In this document: one piece after another, positions 33,167 through 41,215 of the stretch
How positions within the stretch are numbered: the first letter of the stretch is position 1
Layout of the letters: every line of letters begins with the position of its first letter
Origin: Micavibrio sp. UBA5572
Lineage (GTDB): Bacteria > Pseudomonadota > Alphaproteobacteria > Micavibrionales > Micavibrionaceae
DNA length: 64,000 bases
Assembly: GCA_002425415.1 (NCBI GenBank)
Contig: DIMG01000016.1
Coordinates: 345,085-409,084, forward strand
Direction: 5' to 3'
Position numbers and translations under genes: made by a program
The notes under the pieces: model-generated
Seen by the model: the letters and a program-made list of their open reading frames with translations, nothing else
The model's database searches: none
What the model was told of the DNA's origin: nothing

Positions 33167-34555
33167 TTATTCCGAGGCAAGAGACAAAATGTTTTGTTTT
33201 CTGTCTTTGCGAAGAGATTTGAGTTCATCGGCTACAAGAAAGGCAAGCTCGAGTGATTGGGACGCATTCAAACGCGGGTCACAATGGGTGTGGTATCGGT
33301 TGGACAAATCTTCTTCCCGTATATCCTGAAGGCCGCCCGTACATTCGGTTACATTTTGTCCGGTCATTTCGATGTGAACACCGCCCGGAATTGTTCCTTC
33401 GGCTTTATGAACAGCGAAGAAATCCTGAACTTCACTTAACACCGAATTGAATTGGCGGGTTTTATATCCGGTCGATGATTTTGTTGTGTTGCCATGCATC
33501 GGGTCGCATATCCATGTGACAGTGCGGCCTTCTTCTTTAACCCGTCTGGCCATTTGGGGCAGGTGGTCGAATACTTTTCCTGCGCCCATGCGCGAGATCA
33601 GAGTCAGGCGACCCGCCTCGTTGTCAGGGTTGATTTTGTCAATCAGGCGGATCAATTCATCTGGTGTTGTCGATGGTGGGCATTTCATCCCGATCGGGTT
33701 TTTAATGCCGCGAACAAATTCGATCTGTGCATGGTCTTCCTGATTGGTTCTTGCGCCGATCCAGACGAAATGTCCCGAGCAGTCATACCAATCGCCTGTT
33801 GTACTGTCCACGCGGGTTAAGGCTTCTTCATAAGGAAGGAGTAGTGCTTCGTGGCAGGTGAAAAAATCTGTGCGTTGGAGGATGTGTGGAATTTTTTCTC
33901 CGGTCATGCCGCAGGCCGTCATAAAATCGAGGGCTTGTTCTATACGCTCGGATAATTTTTGGTAGCGTTCACCTTGTGGGCTGTCTGAAATAAAATCCAG
34001 ATTCCATTTGTTAATCATGTGCAAATCAGCGTAGCCGCCATTGGCAAATGCACGGAGTAAATTCAGTGTTGCTGCGGATTGGTTGTAAGCGCGTACCATC
34101 CGCATTGGGTCGGGTGTGCGTGCGTCTTTGGTGAATTCTATACCGTTGATAATATCTCCGCGATAGGTTGGAAGTGTAACGCCGTCTATGGTTTCCGTGT
34201 CTTCGGAACGGGGTTTGGCGAATTGACCTGCCATGCGTCCCATTTTTACGATCGGCATTGATCCGGCAAAAGTCATGACCACGGACATTTGAAGCAAGAT
34301 GCGGAAGGTGTCCCTGATTTTATTCGCACCAAATTCGGCAAAGCTTTCGGCGCAATCACCGCCCATCAGAACGAAGGCATCGCCTTGTGAGGCTTGTGCG
34401 ATTTGGGATTTCAGTGAGCGAGCTTCTCCGGCAAACACCAAAGGCGGCATGCGGCGAAGTTCTTCTTCGGCTGCGGCCAATGATTCTGTATTGCCATCAT
34501 AGGTCGGAAGTTGTTTGGCCGGTTTTGTTCTCCAGCTTTCGGGTGTCCACGTCAT
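33167..34555 (-). CDS. class II 3-deoxy-7-phosphoheptulonate (DAHP) synthase
   Basis: Condenses phosphoenolpyruvate and erythrose 4-phosphate, the first step to aromatic amino acids; aroC, the last step to chorismate, is elsewhere in the window. Class II features over 462 residues: WTPESWRTKPAKQLPTY at the start, VLMGGDCAESFAEF, RMAGQFAKPRSED, YRGDIINGIEF, MIGARTNQ-type WIGARTNQEDHAQ, GIKNPIGMKCPPST, and CDPMHGNTTKSSTGYKTR. The true start is the ATG at 34555; the open frame before it has only a TTG. First gene of the run with nadE, gltX and yhhQ. Confidence 0.97.
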   Translation of the reverse strand: MTWTPESWRTKPAKQLPTYDGNTESLAAAEEELRRMPPLVFAGEARSLKSQIAQASQGDAFVLMGGDCAESFAEFGANKIRDTFRILLQMSVVMTFAGSMPIVKMGRMAGQFAKPRSEDTETIDGVTLPTYRGDIINGIEFTKDARTPDPMRMVRAYNQSAATLNLLRAFANGGYADLHMINKWNLDFISDSPQGERYQKLSERIEQALDFMTACGMTGEKIPHILQRTDFFTCHEALLLPYEEALTRVDSTTGDWYDCSGHFVWIGARTNQEDHAQIEFVRGIKNPIGMKCPPSTTPDELIRLIDKINPDNEAGRLTLISRMGAGKVFDHLPQMARRVKEEGRTVTWICDPMHGNTTKSSTGYKTRQFNSVLSEVQDFFAVHKAEGTIPGGVHIEMTGQNVTECTGGLQDIREEDLSNRYHTHCDPRLNASQSLELAFLVADELKSLRKDRKQNILSLASE

Positions 34556-34629
34556 GTTTATTCTGTTGCTTTGCAAAAAAAGTTGTAAATCCCCTTTGGT
34601 TTAGGCGATTTATCCTTTTTTTACAAGAA

Positions 34630-35619
34630 TTAACCTACGGCCAGAGCCATTTCTCCTTCTCCTTGACCCGCGTAGAATTCTGTTTGAACGGCGATTTGGC
34701 AGGGCGTTAGAGACAGTTTAATCAGGTTTTTGTAAAACTGGTTGCAGGCCAAAGACAACTGGTCGAAAATTTCACGGTTTTCTGCGGTGTCATAATTTTC
34801 AGGATCGTAATTCTGAGGGAAGGCCATATTCGCGTCGATTTTCTTATCACGTTGATATTCGCGAGCCAATGTGTCCAAGCTGTATTCCAGATGGTTGATA
34901 AAGCAGGTCATCCGGCCATGTTCCAAAGTCCAGATGGCGGGGCCATCCGGCCCGTTCATGACCACTTCACCTGATCGGTCAGCAATAACGGTTCTGAGGT
35001 CTTCTTCCTTCATAAAGGATGACCGCGACTGAGGAATTAGTATATTTCTGTTTTCAATATTTTGAATGAGGGGATGGTTGGGCGTTTCGAGTTTATGGTT
35101 GAACAGGCCATAGAATTTTTGTGGGTGAATGCCTTTTTCTATGCCGTAGAGTGTTTTCATTGCGGCAAAAGCAGACCAGCAGACAAGAGCTGCATGGCCG
35201 ATGCCTTTTGTGTGCAGAAGCAACCTTAAGGTTTCAAAAAGTATTTTAGATTCTTCCCAGAAATCAGGGTAGTCCTTTCCGAGATATTCATAGGATAGTG
35301 TTCCACGATTGATCCCCGAAACAATGACCAAATCGAAATAGTGATGCCCGATCACGTCTTGCCAATCGACATAGTTTTCGCCGATCAGATAGTCTTGTTC
35401 GGTAAAATATTTATGATCTTTTTTTGCACAGGCCATCCGGCAGAGTGTGACAGATGCATTTGGATTTGCTGCTTCGATTGTTCTTAGAAAATGTCGCTCC
35501 GTTCCCCGCGCGTTGTCCATGATGTTAATCAAGGCAATTCGTGGTTTAGGAAGGGGGGTGGACGGCGCTGATCTGAAAGGGATAGGCGGCCAATAATCGC
35601 CGAAAGCTGATTTTCTCAT
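34630..35619 (-). CDS. metA: MetA-family homoserine O-acyltransferase under SAM-II control
   Basis: 329 residues from ATG 35619, with GAGG six bases before it. MetA activates homoserine with acetyl- or succinyl-CoA, the first dedicated step of methionine synthesis. The glutaminase-like fold is seen in ALVCWSAFAAMKTLYGI (nucleophile Cys147, in place of the usual CWGAQA), followed by KFYGLFNHK, and the His/Glu pair in CFINHLEYS (His243, Glu245). The triad is thus intact although the sequence is divergent. The upstream SAM-II riboswitch supports the methionine role. Acyl donor (acetyl or succinyl) cannot be told. It stands alone between DAHP synthase and pdxH. Confidence 0.9.
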   Translation of the reverse strand: MRKSAFGDYWPPIPFRSAPSTPLPKPRIALINIMDNARGTERHFLRTIEAANPNASVTLCRMACAKKDHKYFTEQDYLIGENYVDWQDVIGHHYFDLVIVSGINRGTLSYEYLGKDYPDFWEESKILFETLRLLLHTKGIGHAALVCWSAFAAMKTLYGIEKGIHPQKFYGLFNHKLETPNHPLIQNIENRNILIPQSRSSFMKEEDLRTVIADRSGEVVMNGPDGPAIWTLEHGRMTCFINHLEYSLDTLAREYQRDKKIDANMAFPQNYDPENYDTAENREIFDQLSLACNQFYKNLIKLSLTPCQIAVQTEFYAGQGEGEMALAVG

Positions 35620-35680
35620 GCGGTACCTCAATAAAAACGGTTATCTATTTGTTTTCGTTGGGGCGTATGGAAATGAGCCA

Positions 35681-35736
35681 TAGCGCTTTAGCAATTTATT
35701 ATAAAGCGGTGCAAGCTGCCCCTCAAATCCCGCTTC
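35681..35736 (-). promoter_or_regulatory. SAM-II riboswitch
   Basis: On the minus strand the leader reads GCGG, GATTTGAGGGG, AGCTTGCA, CCGC, then TTTATAATAAATT and GCTAAAGCGC. This order (P1 GCGG/CCGC, the GATTTG element, GCTTGCA loop and GCTAAAG pseudoknot strand) matches what I know of SAM-II (SAM-alpha), which in alphaproteobacteria turns off metA, metX and related genes when S-adenosylmethionine binds. It lies about 60 nt upstream of the metA ribosome site; a TTGACA -35 is at 35774-35769. Confidence 0.9.
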
Positions 35737-35796
35737 TGTAGCTGAGTTTGTCTGTTTTCATATGAATTTGTCAAGAAAAAATTTAGAAAATTTCTT

Positions 35797-36375
35797 TTAG
35801 GGATACAGGACTTTCGAATTCCAATCTTCACCGGATAATGTGTATTGAAGCCGATTGTGGAGACGGTGTTCTCCTTCTTGCCAGAATTCTATGGAGGTCG
35901 GGGATAGGCGAAATCCGCCCCAATGATCTGGCCTTGGTGGGTCGTCTCCGAATTTATTTTCAAATTCTTCTACGCGCTGGATAAGCGTGTCACGGGATTC
36001 CAAGGGGCGGGATTGCAAGGATGCCCATGCTCCTATCCGATTCCCCAAGGGGCGGCTGGCATAATATCCATCGGCTTCTTCTTTGGATACAGTCGAAATT
36101 TCTCCGCGAATGCGGACTTGTCTTTTTAGGCTTTTCCAATGAAAGTTCAGCGCGGCTTTGTGTGATGATAAAAGTTCATGGCCTTTTGTGCTTTCCAAAT
36201 TGGTGAAAAAACAAAAGCCACGGTCATCGATTTTTCTGACCAAAATAACCCGCGCATTTGGCATGCCATTTGAATCAATGGTTGCAAGGCAGGCTGCGTC
36301 TGGATCGCTGGGCTCGCTTTGCTTTGCTTCTTCGTACCATTGTGTAAAATGTTCAATCGGGGTTTTTATTGACAT
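35797..36375 (-). CDS. pdxH: pyridoxamine 5'-phosphate oxidase
   Basis: An FMN enzyme that makes pyridoxal phosphate from PNP or PMP. 192 residues with FTQWYEEAKQSEPSDPDA, RVILVRKIDDRGFCFFTN, FHWKSLKRQVRIRGE, YYASRPLGNRIGAWAS, PRPDHWGGFRLSPTSIEFWQ and a C-terminus NSKVLYP that replaces the usual RLxP. FMN- and PLP-binding segments are all present. Monocistronic; divergent from the glycine-zipper lipoprotein gene at 36500. Confidence 0.96.
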   Translation of the reverse strand: MSIKTPIEHFTQWYEEAKQSEPSDPDAACLATIDSNGMPNARVILVRKIDDRGFCFFTNLESTKGHELLSSHKAALNFHWKSLKRQVRIRGEISTVSKEEADGYYASRPLGNRIGAWASLQSRPLESRDTLIQRVEEFENKFGDDPPRPDHWGGFRLSPTSIEFWQEGEHRLHNRLQYTLSGEDWNSKVLYP

Positions 36376-36499
36376 ATTATTATTTCTAACATTTTTTGCA
36401 TTTTGTCATGTTTTCTTGTGGGGGAAAGGTCTATATAGTTCCGTTGTTAGTTTAAGCCGCTCGATTGCGGACATGTATATTTACCGAAAGGAACCGGAG

Positions 36500-36973
36500 A
36501 TGAAAATGAAATTTTTGGCGTTGCTTGTTTTAGTATCGCTGTCGATGACTGCTTGTATGGAGAATACTGGCAATAAACAAATGGTTGGATCTGCTACGGG
36601 TGCTGTCCTTGGTGGCGTTGCTGGAGCACAGTTTGGTAAAGGTACAGGCCAGTTGGTTGGTGTTGGTGTCGGTGCCTTGCTTGGTACATTGATTGGTAGC
36701 GAGTTGGGTAAATCTCTCGATCAGGCCGATAGAATGTATGCCAATCAAGCTCAGAGTAAAGCTTACTCCGCTCCTTTGAATGAGACGATTAGCTGGAACA
36801 ACCCTGATAGCGGTCACTCGGGTACGATTACTCCGGTTAAAGAAGGTTATAGCAATACGTCAGGTAGCCTTTGCCGTGAGTACAGCCAGACTATTTACGT
36901 TGATGGTCGTCAGCAAACCGGATATGGCAGAGCTTGCCAAAATCCAGATGGATCATGGCAGATTGTAAACTAA
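36500..36973 (+). CDS. 17-kDa surface-antigen-like glycine-zipper lipoprotein
   Basis: 157 residues; signal peptide ending LSMTAC, where the Cys is the probable lipidation site. Residues 35-75 form a glycine zipper (GSATGAVLGGVAGAQFGKG, then VGVGVGALLGTLIGSELGK), followed by a small C-terminal domain with two Cys (LCREYSQTIYVDG and GRACQNPDGSW). This is the architecture of the Rickettsia 17-kDa antigen / RT0821 family, outer-membrane lipoproteins of unclear role. AAAGGAACCGGAG precedes the ATG; a terminator follows. Confidence 0.93.
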   Translation: MKMKFLALLVLVSLSMTACMENTGNKQMVGSATGAVLGGVAGAQFGKGTGQLVGVGVGALLGTLIGSELGKSLDQADRMYANQAQSKAYSAPLNETISWNNPDSGHSGTITPVKEGYSNTSGSLCREYSQTIYVDGRQQTGYGRACQNPDGSWQIVN

Positions 36974-36993
36974 GTATTTTTTAGAATTAATAG

Positions 36994-37023
36994 AAAGCCG
37001 CCTTGATATAGGCGGCTTTTTTA
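36994..37023. terminator. terminator after the glycine-zipper lipoprotein gene
   Basis: AGCCGCC (36996-37002) pairs with GGCGGCT (37011-37017), extended by AA/TT, followed by a run of T; A-run on the other side, so it may also end the convergent gene at 37039. Confidence 0.92.
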
Positions 37024-37038
37024 TTTCGTTTTTCAGGA

Positions 37039-38619
37039 TTATTCTTCACTGGCTGTGTTGAAATCCAGTTGGTCAGAGGATATTTGCTTGGTTGTGGGAG
37101 GGGGGGCACCAGAAACACCCATTCCCGACATACCGCCACCGATTGCAAAGTTTGGCATTGCGGCAGGTGCCATTTGGGGTATGAATCGTGGTGTAGAGGG
37201 CGTGTTTTTTGGCGCATTACCTAATCTTGGACCCGGGGTTGGCATTTCGGCAGAGGCTTCAAGTTTTCTTGTAAACACTGGATCTGCCAAGGTTATATTG
37301 ATTGATTCCATAATAGCTTTGAATTGTGGATTTTGTTCGCACCAGTTTGAAATGCCCGAGAGCGTGACGGCCTGCCCGTTCTTATGCGCTCCTGTAATAT
37401 GTTCACCAAGAGTGTTCAGTTCGCGCCAACCTGTTTGTTGTTTGGCGCTCTGGAATTCCAAGCGTGCAGCTTGTTCGCTGGGCATGCCGCGTGATGAGGC
37501 GTGGGTATAAGCGTTTGCTGCGGATTGCAATGCATGAGCGCACCACCCAGAAAACCGCCCTTTGATAAGACCTTCGTTTTGGTTATTTGCTACGTGGATA
37601 AGAGGGAGGTGACTGTCTGCTTCCATTGCGTGAATGAGAACCATCTCGAATGTTTCTTCAACCGAGCGTTCATGTTCAATAAAATTGACTTCCGGCTGGG
37701 CAAAGGGGTTATATCCGCCGGGTAGGTTTTCTGCAGAATCGGGCTCAATGTTTAAAATTTCGCCCATCATGTGAGCCGTAGATTTTAAAAACGGATTGGA
37801 TGAATTGTTGATGGCAGAACCTAAAATCTGACTAGGTTTATATCCGCTCCAAGCCATGGTTTGAGACGGGTTTACAAAGTTGATCCATGTTTCGATATTT
37901 TCAACATCAAAGCTGGAAGCTACATGACGTGCCGTTGTGTAGGCGTTGTTAATTGAAAATCGTTTTTGTGTGGACGCGAATTTTTTCAAAGCAAAATTTG
38001 TAACGTCCAAAGATATCGGGTAGGGAAATTCTTCCGGATGGGTTGTTCGTGGTGTCAGGGCGTGTTCGGCTCTTTTCTTAGCCAGTCTTTCTGCTGCGCT
38101 TTCATAACCCTGAAATGTCATCTGGAGGACACTATAAACATCAGCTTTTAAATTCAGGCGGCAAGTCGAAATGTTATTTCTTTTGGGTTGCAGAATTTGG
38201 TTGCTTTGTGTTCCTGCATGCTTGCGGGCATAAAAATCAACCGTTTCAAGAAAATGTGCAGTCAGGCCATGAATGGCAAAATGTAAATCTTCTTCTGTTT
38301 CGTGTTGGTTGAGGTTGATTGAAACAAAGGCCAGACATTCCGGTGTCTTTTTTATCCCTAAAAAGCTTTTCTTAAATCCAATGACCATGCCCAAAAAAGC
38401 GGAATTGTCGTGTCCGGGAGACCTGAATTTGAGCAGAGCTGCGGCTTCTTCAAAAGCCGGATGATTTTGTATTTGTGGTAGGAGTTTTGTAACTTGTTCG
38501 GTTTTTTGTCCTCGATAATGTAAAATATAATGTAACTCTATATTCGGGAAAATATGATTGAGGTCTTCCGAGTATCGTTCGCAAAATTTCTGTGTTTTAT
38601 CGAGTGTTATGTCTACCAT
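37039..38619 (-). CDS. large protein of unknown function
   Basis: 526 residues, no signal peptide. The first 130 residues read like a compact globular domain, with HFAIHGLTAHFLETVDFYARK around 115-135 (an HxxxxxxxH pattern that could bind metal but is no known motif). The middle is helical (YESAAERLAKKRAEHALTP; EETFEMVLIHAMEADSHLPL) and a region about 355-440 carries GRFSGWCAHALQSAANAYTHA. The last 80 residues are Pro/Gly/Met-rich and disordered (NFAIGGGMSGMGVSG). I do not recognise it. It is monocistronic, convergent with the lipoprotein gene and divergent from fabI. Confidence 0.75.
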   Translation of the reverse strand: MVDITLDKTQKFCERYSEDLNHIFPNIELHYILHYRGQKTEQVTKLLPQIQNHPAFEEAAALLKFRSPGHDNSAFLGMVIGFKKSFLGIKKTPECLAFVSINLNQHETEEDLHFAIHGLTAHFLETVDFYARKHAGTQSNQILQPKRNNISTCRLNLKADVYSVLQMTFQGYESAAERLAKKRAEHALTPRTTHPEEFPYPISLDVTNFALKKFASTQKRFSINNAYTTARHVASSFDVENIETWINFVNPSQTMAWSGYKPSQILGSAINNSSNPFLKSTAHMMGEILNIEPDSAENLPGGYNPFAQPEVNFIEHERSVEETFEMVLIHAMEADSHLPLIHVANNQNEGLIKGRFSGWCAHALQSAANAYTHASSRGMPSEQAARLEFQSAKQQTGWRELNTLGEHITGAHKNGQAVTLSGISNWCEQNPQFKAIMESINITLADPVFTRKLEASAEMPTPGPRLGNAPKNTPSTPRFIPQMAPAAMPNFAIGGGMSGMGVSGAPPPTTKQISSDQLDFNTASEE

Positions 38620-38658
38620 TGTTCCAGACTGCCTGAAGAGTTTGTCTTTAAGCTCGCC

Positions 38659-38759
38659 TTATCCTAACATCAAAAAGTTAAAGGAATATGTAATTATGCG
38701 TCTTCCTTCTGGACGTTTCTCCATAAATGTGTAGGATAACAGCGTTCTTGACAGGATAA
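38659..38759. repeat. three AGGATAA motifs in the fabI upstream region
   Basis: TTATCCTA (38659-38666, inverted), TAGGATAA (38732-38739) and CAGGATAA (38752-38759) occur within 101 bp upstream of fabI; the outer two make an inverted repeat. They may be operators. A 12-codon frame with an AAGGA site (38696-38734) lies between them but is too short to call. Confidence 0.3.
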
Positions 38760-38788
38760 GATTAATAAAAATTCAAAAAGGGTATTAC

Positions 38789-39640
38789 ATGACGTTTTCT
38801 TCGTTAATGACGGGCAAAAAGGGCTTGATTATGGGAGTCGCCAATGATCGTTCGATCGCTTGGGGAATTGCCAAAGCTTTGCATGCTCAAGGGGCTGAAC
38901 TTGCTTTTACTTATCAAGGGGAAGCTTTGGAAAAACGTGTGCGGCCTTTGGCTCAGGAAACGGGGTCTACCCTTATTGTTCCTTGCGATGTAAGCGATGA
39001 GAGCAGTATTGATGCCACGTTCAAAGCGATTGAAGATCAATGGGGCAAATTGGATTTCGTGGTTCATGCCATCGCGTTTTCCGATAAAGCCGAATTGGAT
39101 GGCTTGTATCTGGATACAACCCGCGCCAATTTCCTGAAAACCATGGATATTTCTGTTTATTCGTTTACGGCTGTGTGCAAACGTGCTGCGCCGTTGATGA
39201 AAGACGGTGGATCCTTATTGACCTTAACCTATTATGGTGCGGAACGCGTGATGCCTCATTACAATGTGATGGGGGTTGCTAAAGCAGCTTTGGAAGCCTC
39301 TGTCCGTTATCTGGCCACAGATTTGGGTAAAGACAATATCCGCGTGAACGCCATTTCTGCGGGGCCAATCAAAACATTGGCGGCCAGCGGGATTGGTGAT
39401 TTCCGTTATATCTTGAAATGGAATGAATTGAATTCTCCATTGAAACGTAATGTCACGATCGAGGATGTTGGAAATTCCGGTTTGTATTTGCTGTCTGATT
39501 TGGGAGCAGGTGTGACGGGTGAAGTTCTCCATGTTGATGCCGGATACCATACAGTTGGTATGGTTGCGATTGACTCGGCGGCTGAAACGGCTCAACTTCT
39601 TGAAAGTATTGCACCAAAATCTTCTGAAGCAGCGGCGTAG
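38789..39640 (+). CDS. fabI: enoyl-ACP reductase FabI
   Basis: NADH-dependent reductase that completes each fatty-acid elongation cycle and is the target of triclosan-type inhibitors. The 283-residue protein has GKKGLIMGVANDRSIAWGIAKAL (nucleotide site), DFVVHAIAFSDKAEL, and the catalytic pair in YYGAERVMPHYNVMGVAKAAL (Tyr and Lys), then VRVNAISAGPIKTLAASGI. It heads an operon in which its stop abuts the thioesterase start, then aroC and sppA follow. Confidence 0.97.
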   Translation: MTFSSLMTGKKGLIMGVANDRSIAWGIAKALHAQGAELAFTYQGEALEKRVRPLAQETGSTLIVPCDVSDESSIDATFKAIEDQWGKLDFVVHAIAFSDKAELDGLYLDTTRANFLKTMDISVYSFTAVCKRAAPLMKDGGSLLTLTYYGAERVMPHYNVMGVAKAALEASVRYLATDLGKDNIRVNAISAGPIKTLAASGIGDFRYILKWNELNSPLKRNVTIEDVGNSGLYLLSDLGAGVTGEVLHVDAGYHTVGMVAIDSAAETAQLLESIAPKSSEAAA

Positions 39641-40102
39641 ATGATTTGGTTTAAGCCCTATATGCTTGAAACGCTTGAAGGTTTGCGCAATGCAAATATG
39701 GGGCAGCATGTCGGGTTTGAATTTATCGAAGTCGGTGAAGATTTCCTGTCTGGCCGTTTGCCTGTTGATTATCGCACCACTCAGCCTTTTGGAATTCTGC
39801 ATGGTGGGGCGTCTTGTGTTTTATCCGAAACGCTGGGGAGTGTTGCTGCGTGGATGACAATTGATCCTGATAAATATCGCGCAGTCGGATTGGAGATTAA
39901 TTGCAATCATATTCGTGCTGTGACGGAAGGTTTTGTGATCGGTGTTTGCACGCCATTGCATGTCGGGCGGCGGACACAAGTCTGGCAAACGGATATGACC
40001 GAAGAGGCTACGGGAAAACGTGTTGCTATTTCTCGCCTGACCGTTTCTATTATCGATCAGGGAACACTTAGCACGCAGAAAGAGGTGGTTCATGTCAGGT
40101 AA
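39641..40102 (+). CDS. hotdog-fold thioesterase (PaaI/YbdB type)
   Basis: 153 residues with the hotdog signature QPFGILHGGASCVLSETLGS (active-site HGG and a following acidic Glu), GLEINCNHIRAV and a C-terminal strand AISRLTVSII. Such enzymes hydrolyse aryl- or acyl-CoA / acyl-carrier thioesters. Its ATG follows the fabI stop with no gap and its last 11 bp overlap aroC, so it is coupled to both. Possible jobs are fatty-acyl or aromatic thioester proofreading; the substrate is unknown. Confidence 0.9.
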   Translation: MIWFKPYMLETLEGLRNANMGQHVGFEFIEVGEDFLSGRLPVDYRTTQPFGILHGGASCVLSETLGSVAAWMTIDPDKYRAVGLEINCNHIRAVTEGFVIGVCTPLHVGRRTQVWQTDMTEEATGKRVAISRLTVSIIDQGTLSTQKEVVHVR

Positions 40103-41177
40103 CAGATTCGGAACATTGTTCCAGTATCAGAGTTGGGGCGAAAGTCATGGGTCTGCGATTGGTTGTGTGGTTGATGGGGTGCCGCCCGGAATTTCTTTGT
40201 GTGAAGACGATATTCAAATTTTTTTGGATCGACGCAAGCCGGGTCAGTCAAAATTTACGACACAGCGTCAAGAAGCTGATCTGGTTAAAATTATGTCGGG
40301 TGTTTTTGACGGTGTTACAACCGGAACGCCAATTAGTTTGCTGATCGAAAATACCGATCAGAAGTCCAAGGATTATTCCGAAATTGAAGATAAATTTCGT
40401 CCTGGTCATGCCGATTTCACGTATCAGGCGAAATATGGCGTTCGTGACCATCGTGGTGGTGGACGATCTTCCGCCCGTGAGACGGCTTGTCGGGTTGCTG
40501 CCGGAGCGGTTGCTCGCCGTGTTCTTGCAGATCAGTTGGGTGAGGGTATTTCTATTCGCGCTGCTGTGACCCAGTTGGGTGGACGGCATATCAATCGCGA
40601 TCAATGGGATTGGGCTGAAGTTCTACAGAATGATCTTTTTTGTCCTGATGGCGGTGTTGTCAGCCAGTGGGAAGAATATTTATCTGAAATTCGAAAATCT
40701 GGTTCCAGTATCGGGGCGGCGGTTGAATGTGTCTCGTCTGGTTTTCCTGCCGGATTGGGTGCTCCGGTTTATGATAAGCTTGATGCCGATCTGGCCAAGG
40801 CGATGATGTCGATCAATGCCGTCAAGGGGGTTGAAATTGGTGATGGGTTTTCAACAGTAGAGTGGGGCGGTGAGCAGAATGCTGATCAGATTCGTATTGG
40901 GGAAGATGGCCGTCCGGTTTTCTTGAGCAATCATGCTGGTGGGATTTTGGGCGGGATTTCTACGGGGCAGGATATTCTGGTTCGCGTCGGGTTCAAGCCA
41001 ACCAGTTCTATTCTGATTCCAACCCTGACAATTGATAAACATGGTCAGGAAACCGAGATTATTACCAAGGGTCGGCATGATCCATGTGTTGGCATTCGAG
41101 GGGTTCCGGTTGTTGAGGCCATGATGGCTTGCGTTTTGGCAGATCATTGGTTGCGTCATAAGGCACAATGCTTGTAA
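40092..41177 (+). CDS. aroC: chorismate synthase
   Basis: Converts EPSP to chorismate using reduced FMN, the last shikimate step. The 361-residue protein has GESHGSAIGCVVDGVPPGI, RRKPGQSKFTTQRQE, GVFDGVTTGTPISLLIENTD, RPGHADFTYQAKYGVRDHRGG with RSSARETACRVAAGA, and the C-terminal GGISTGQDILVRVGFKPTSS and CVGIRGVPVVEAMMA. The start overlaps the thioesterase end by 11 bp. Confidence 0.98.
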   Translation: MSGNRFGTLFQYQSWGESHGSAIGCVVDGVPPGISLCEDDIQIFLDRRKPGQSKFTTQRQEADLVKIMSGVFDGVTTGTPISLLIENTDQKSKDYSEIEDKFRPGHADFTYQAKYGVRDHRGGGRSSARETACRVAAGAVARRVLADQLGEGISIRAAVTQLGGRHINRDQWDWAEVLQNDLFCPDGGVVSQWEEYLSEIRKSGSSIGAAVECVSSGFPAGLGAPVYDKLDADLAKAMMSINAVKGVEIGDGFSTVEWGGEQNADQIRIGEDGRPVFLSNHAGGILGGISTGQDILVRVGFKPTSSILIPTLTIDKHGQETEIITKGRHDPCVGIRGVPVVEAMMACVLADHWLRHKAQCL

Positions 41178-41215
41178 TATATGGGCGTTGATTTTCTTTT
41201 TTCCTTGAGGATGTT

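Noticed and set aside
38696..38734. 12-codon leader peptide with AAGGA site before fabI
   Set aside because: Too short, no regulatory codon run and no attenuator hairpin after it.
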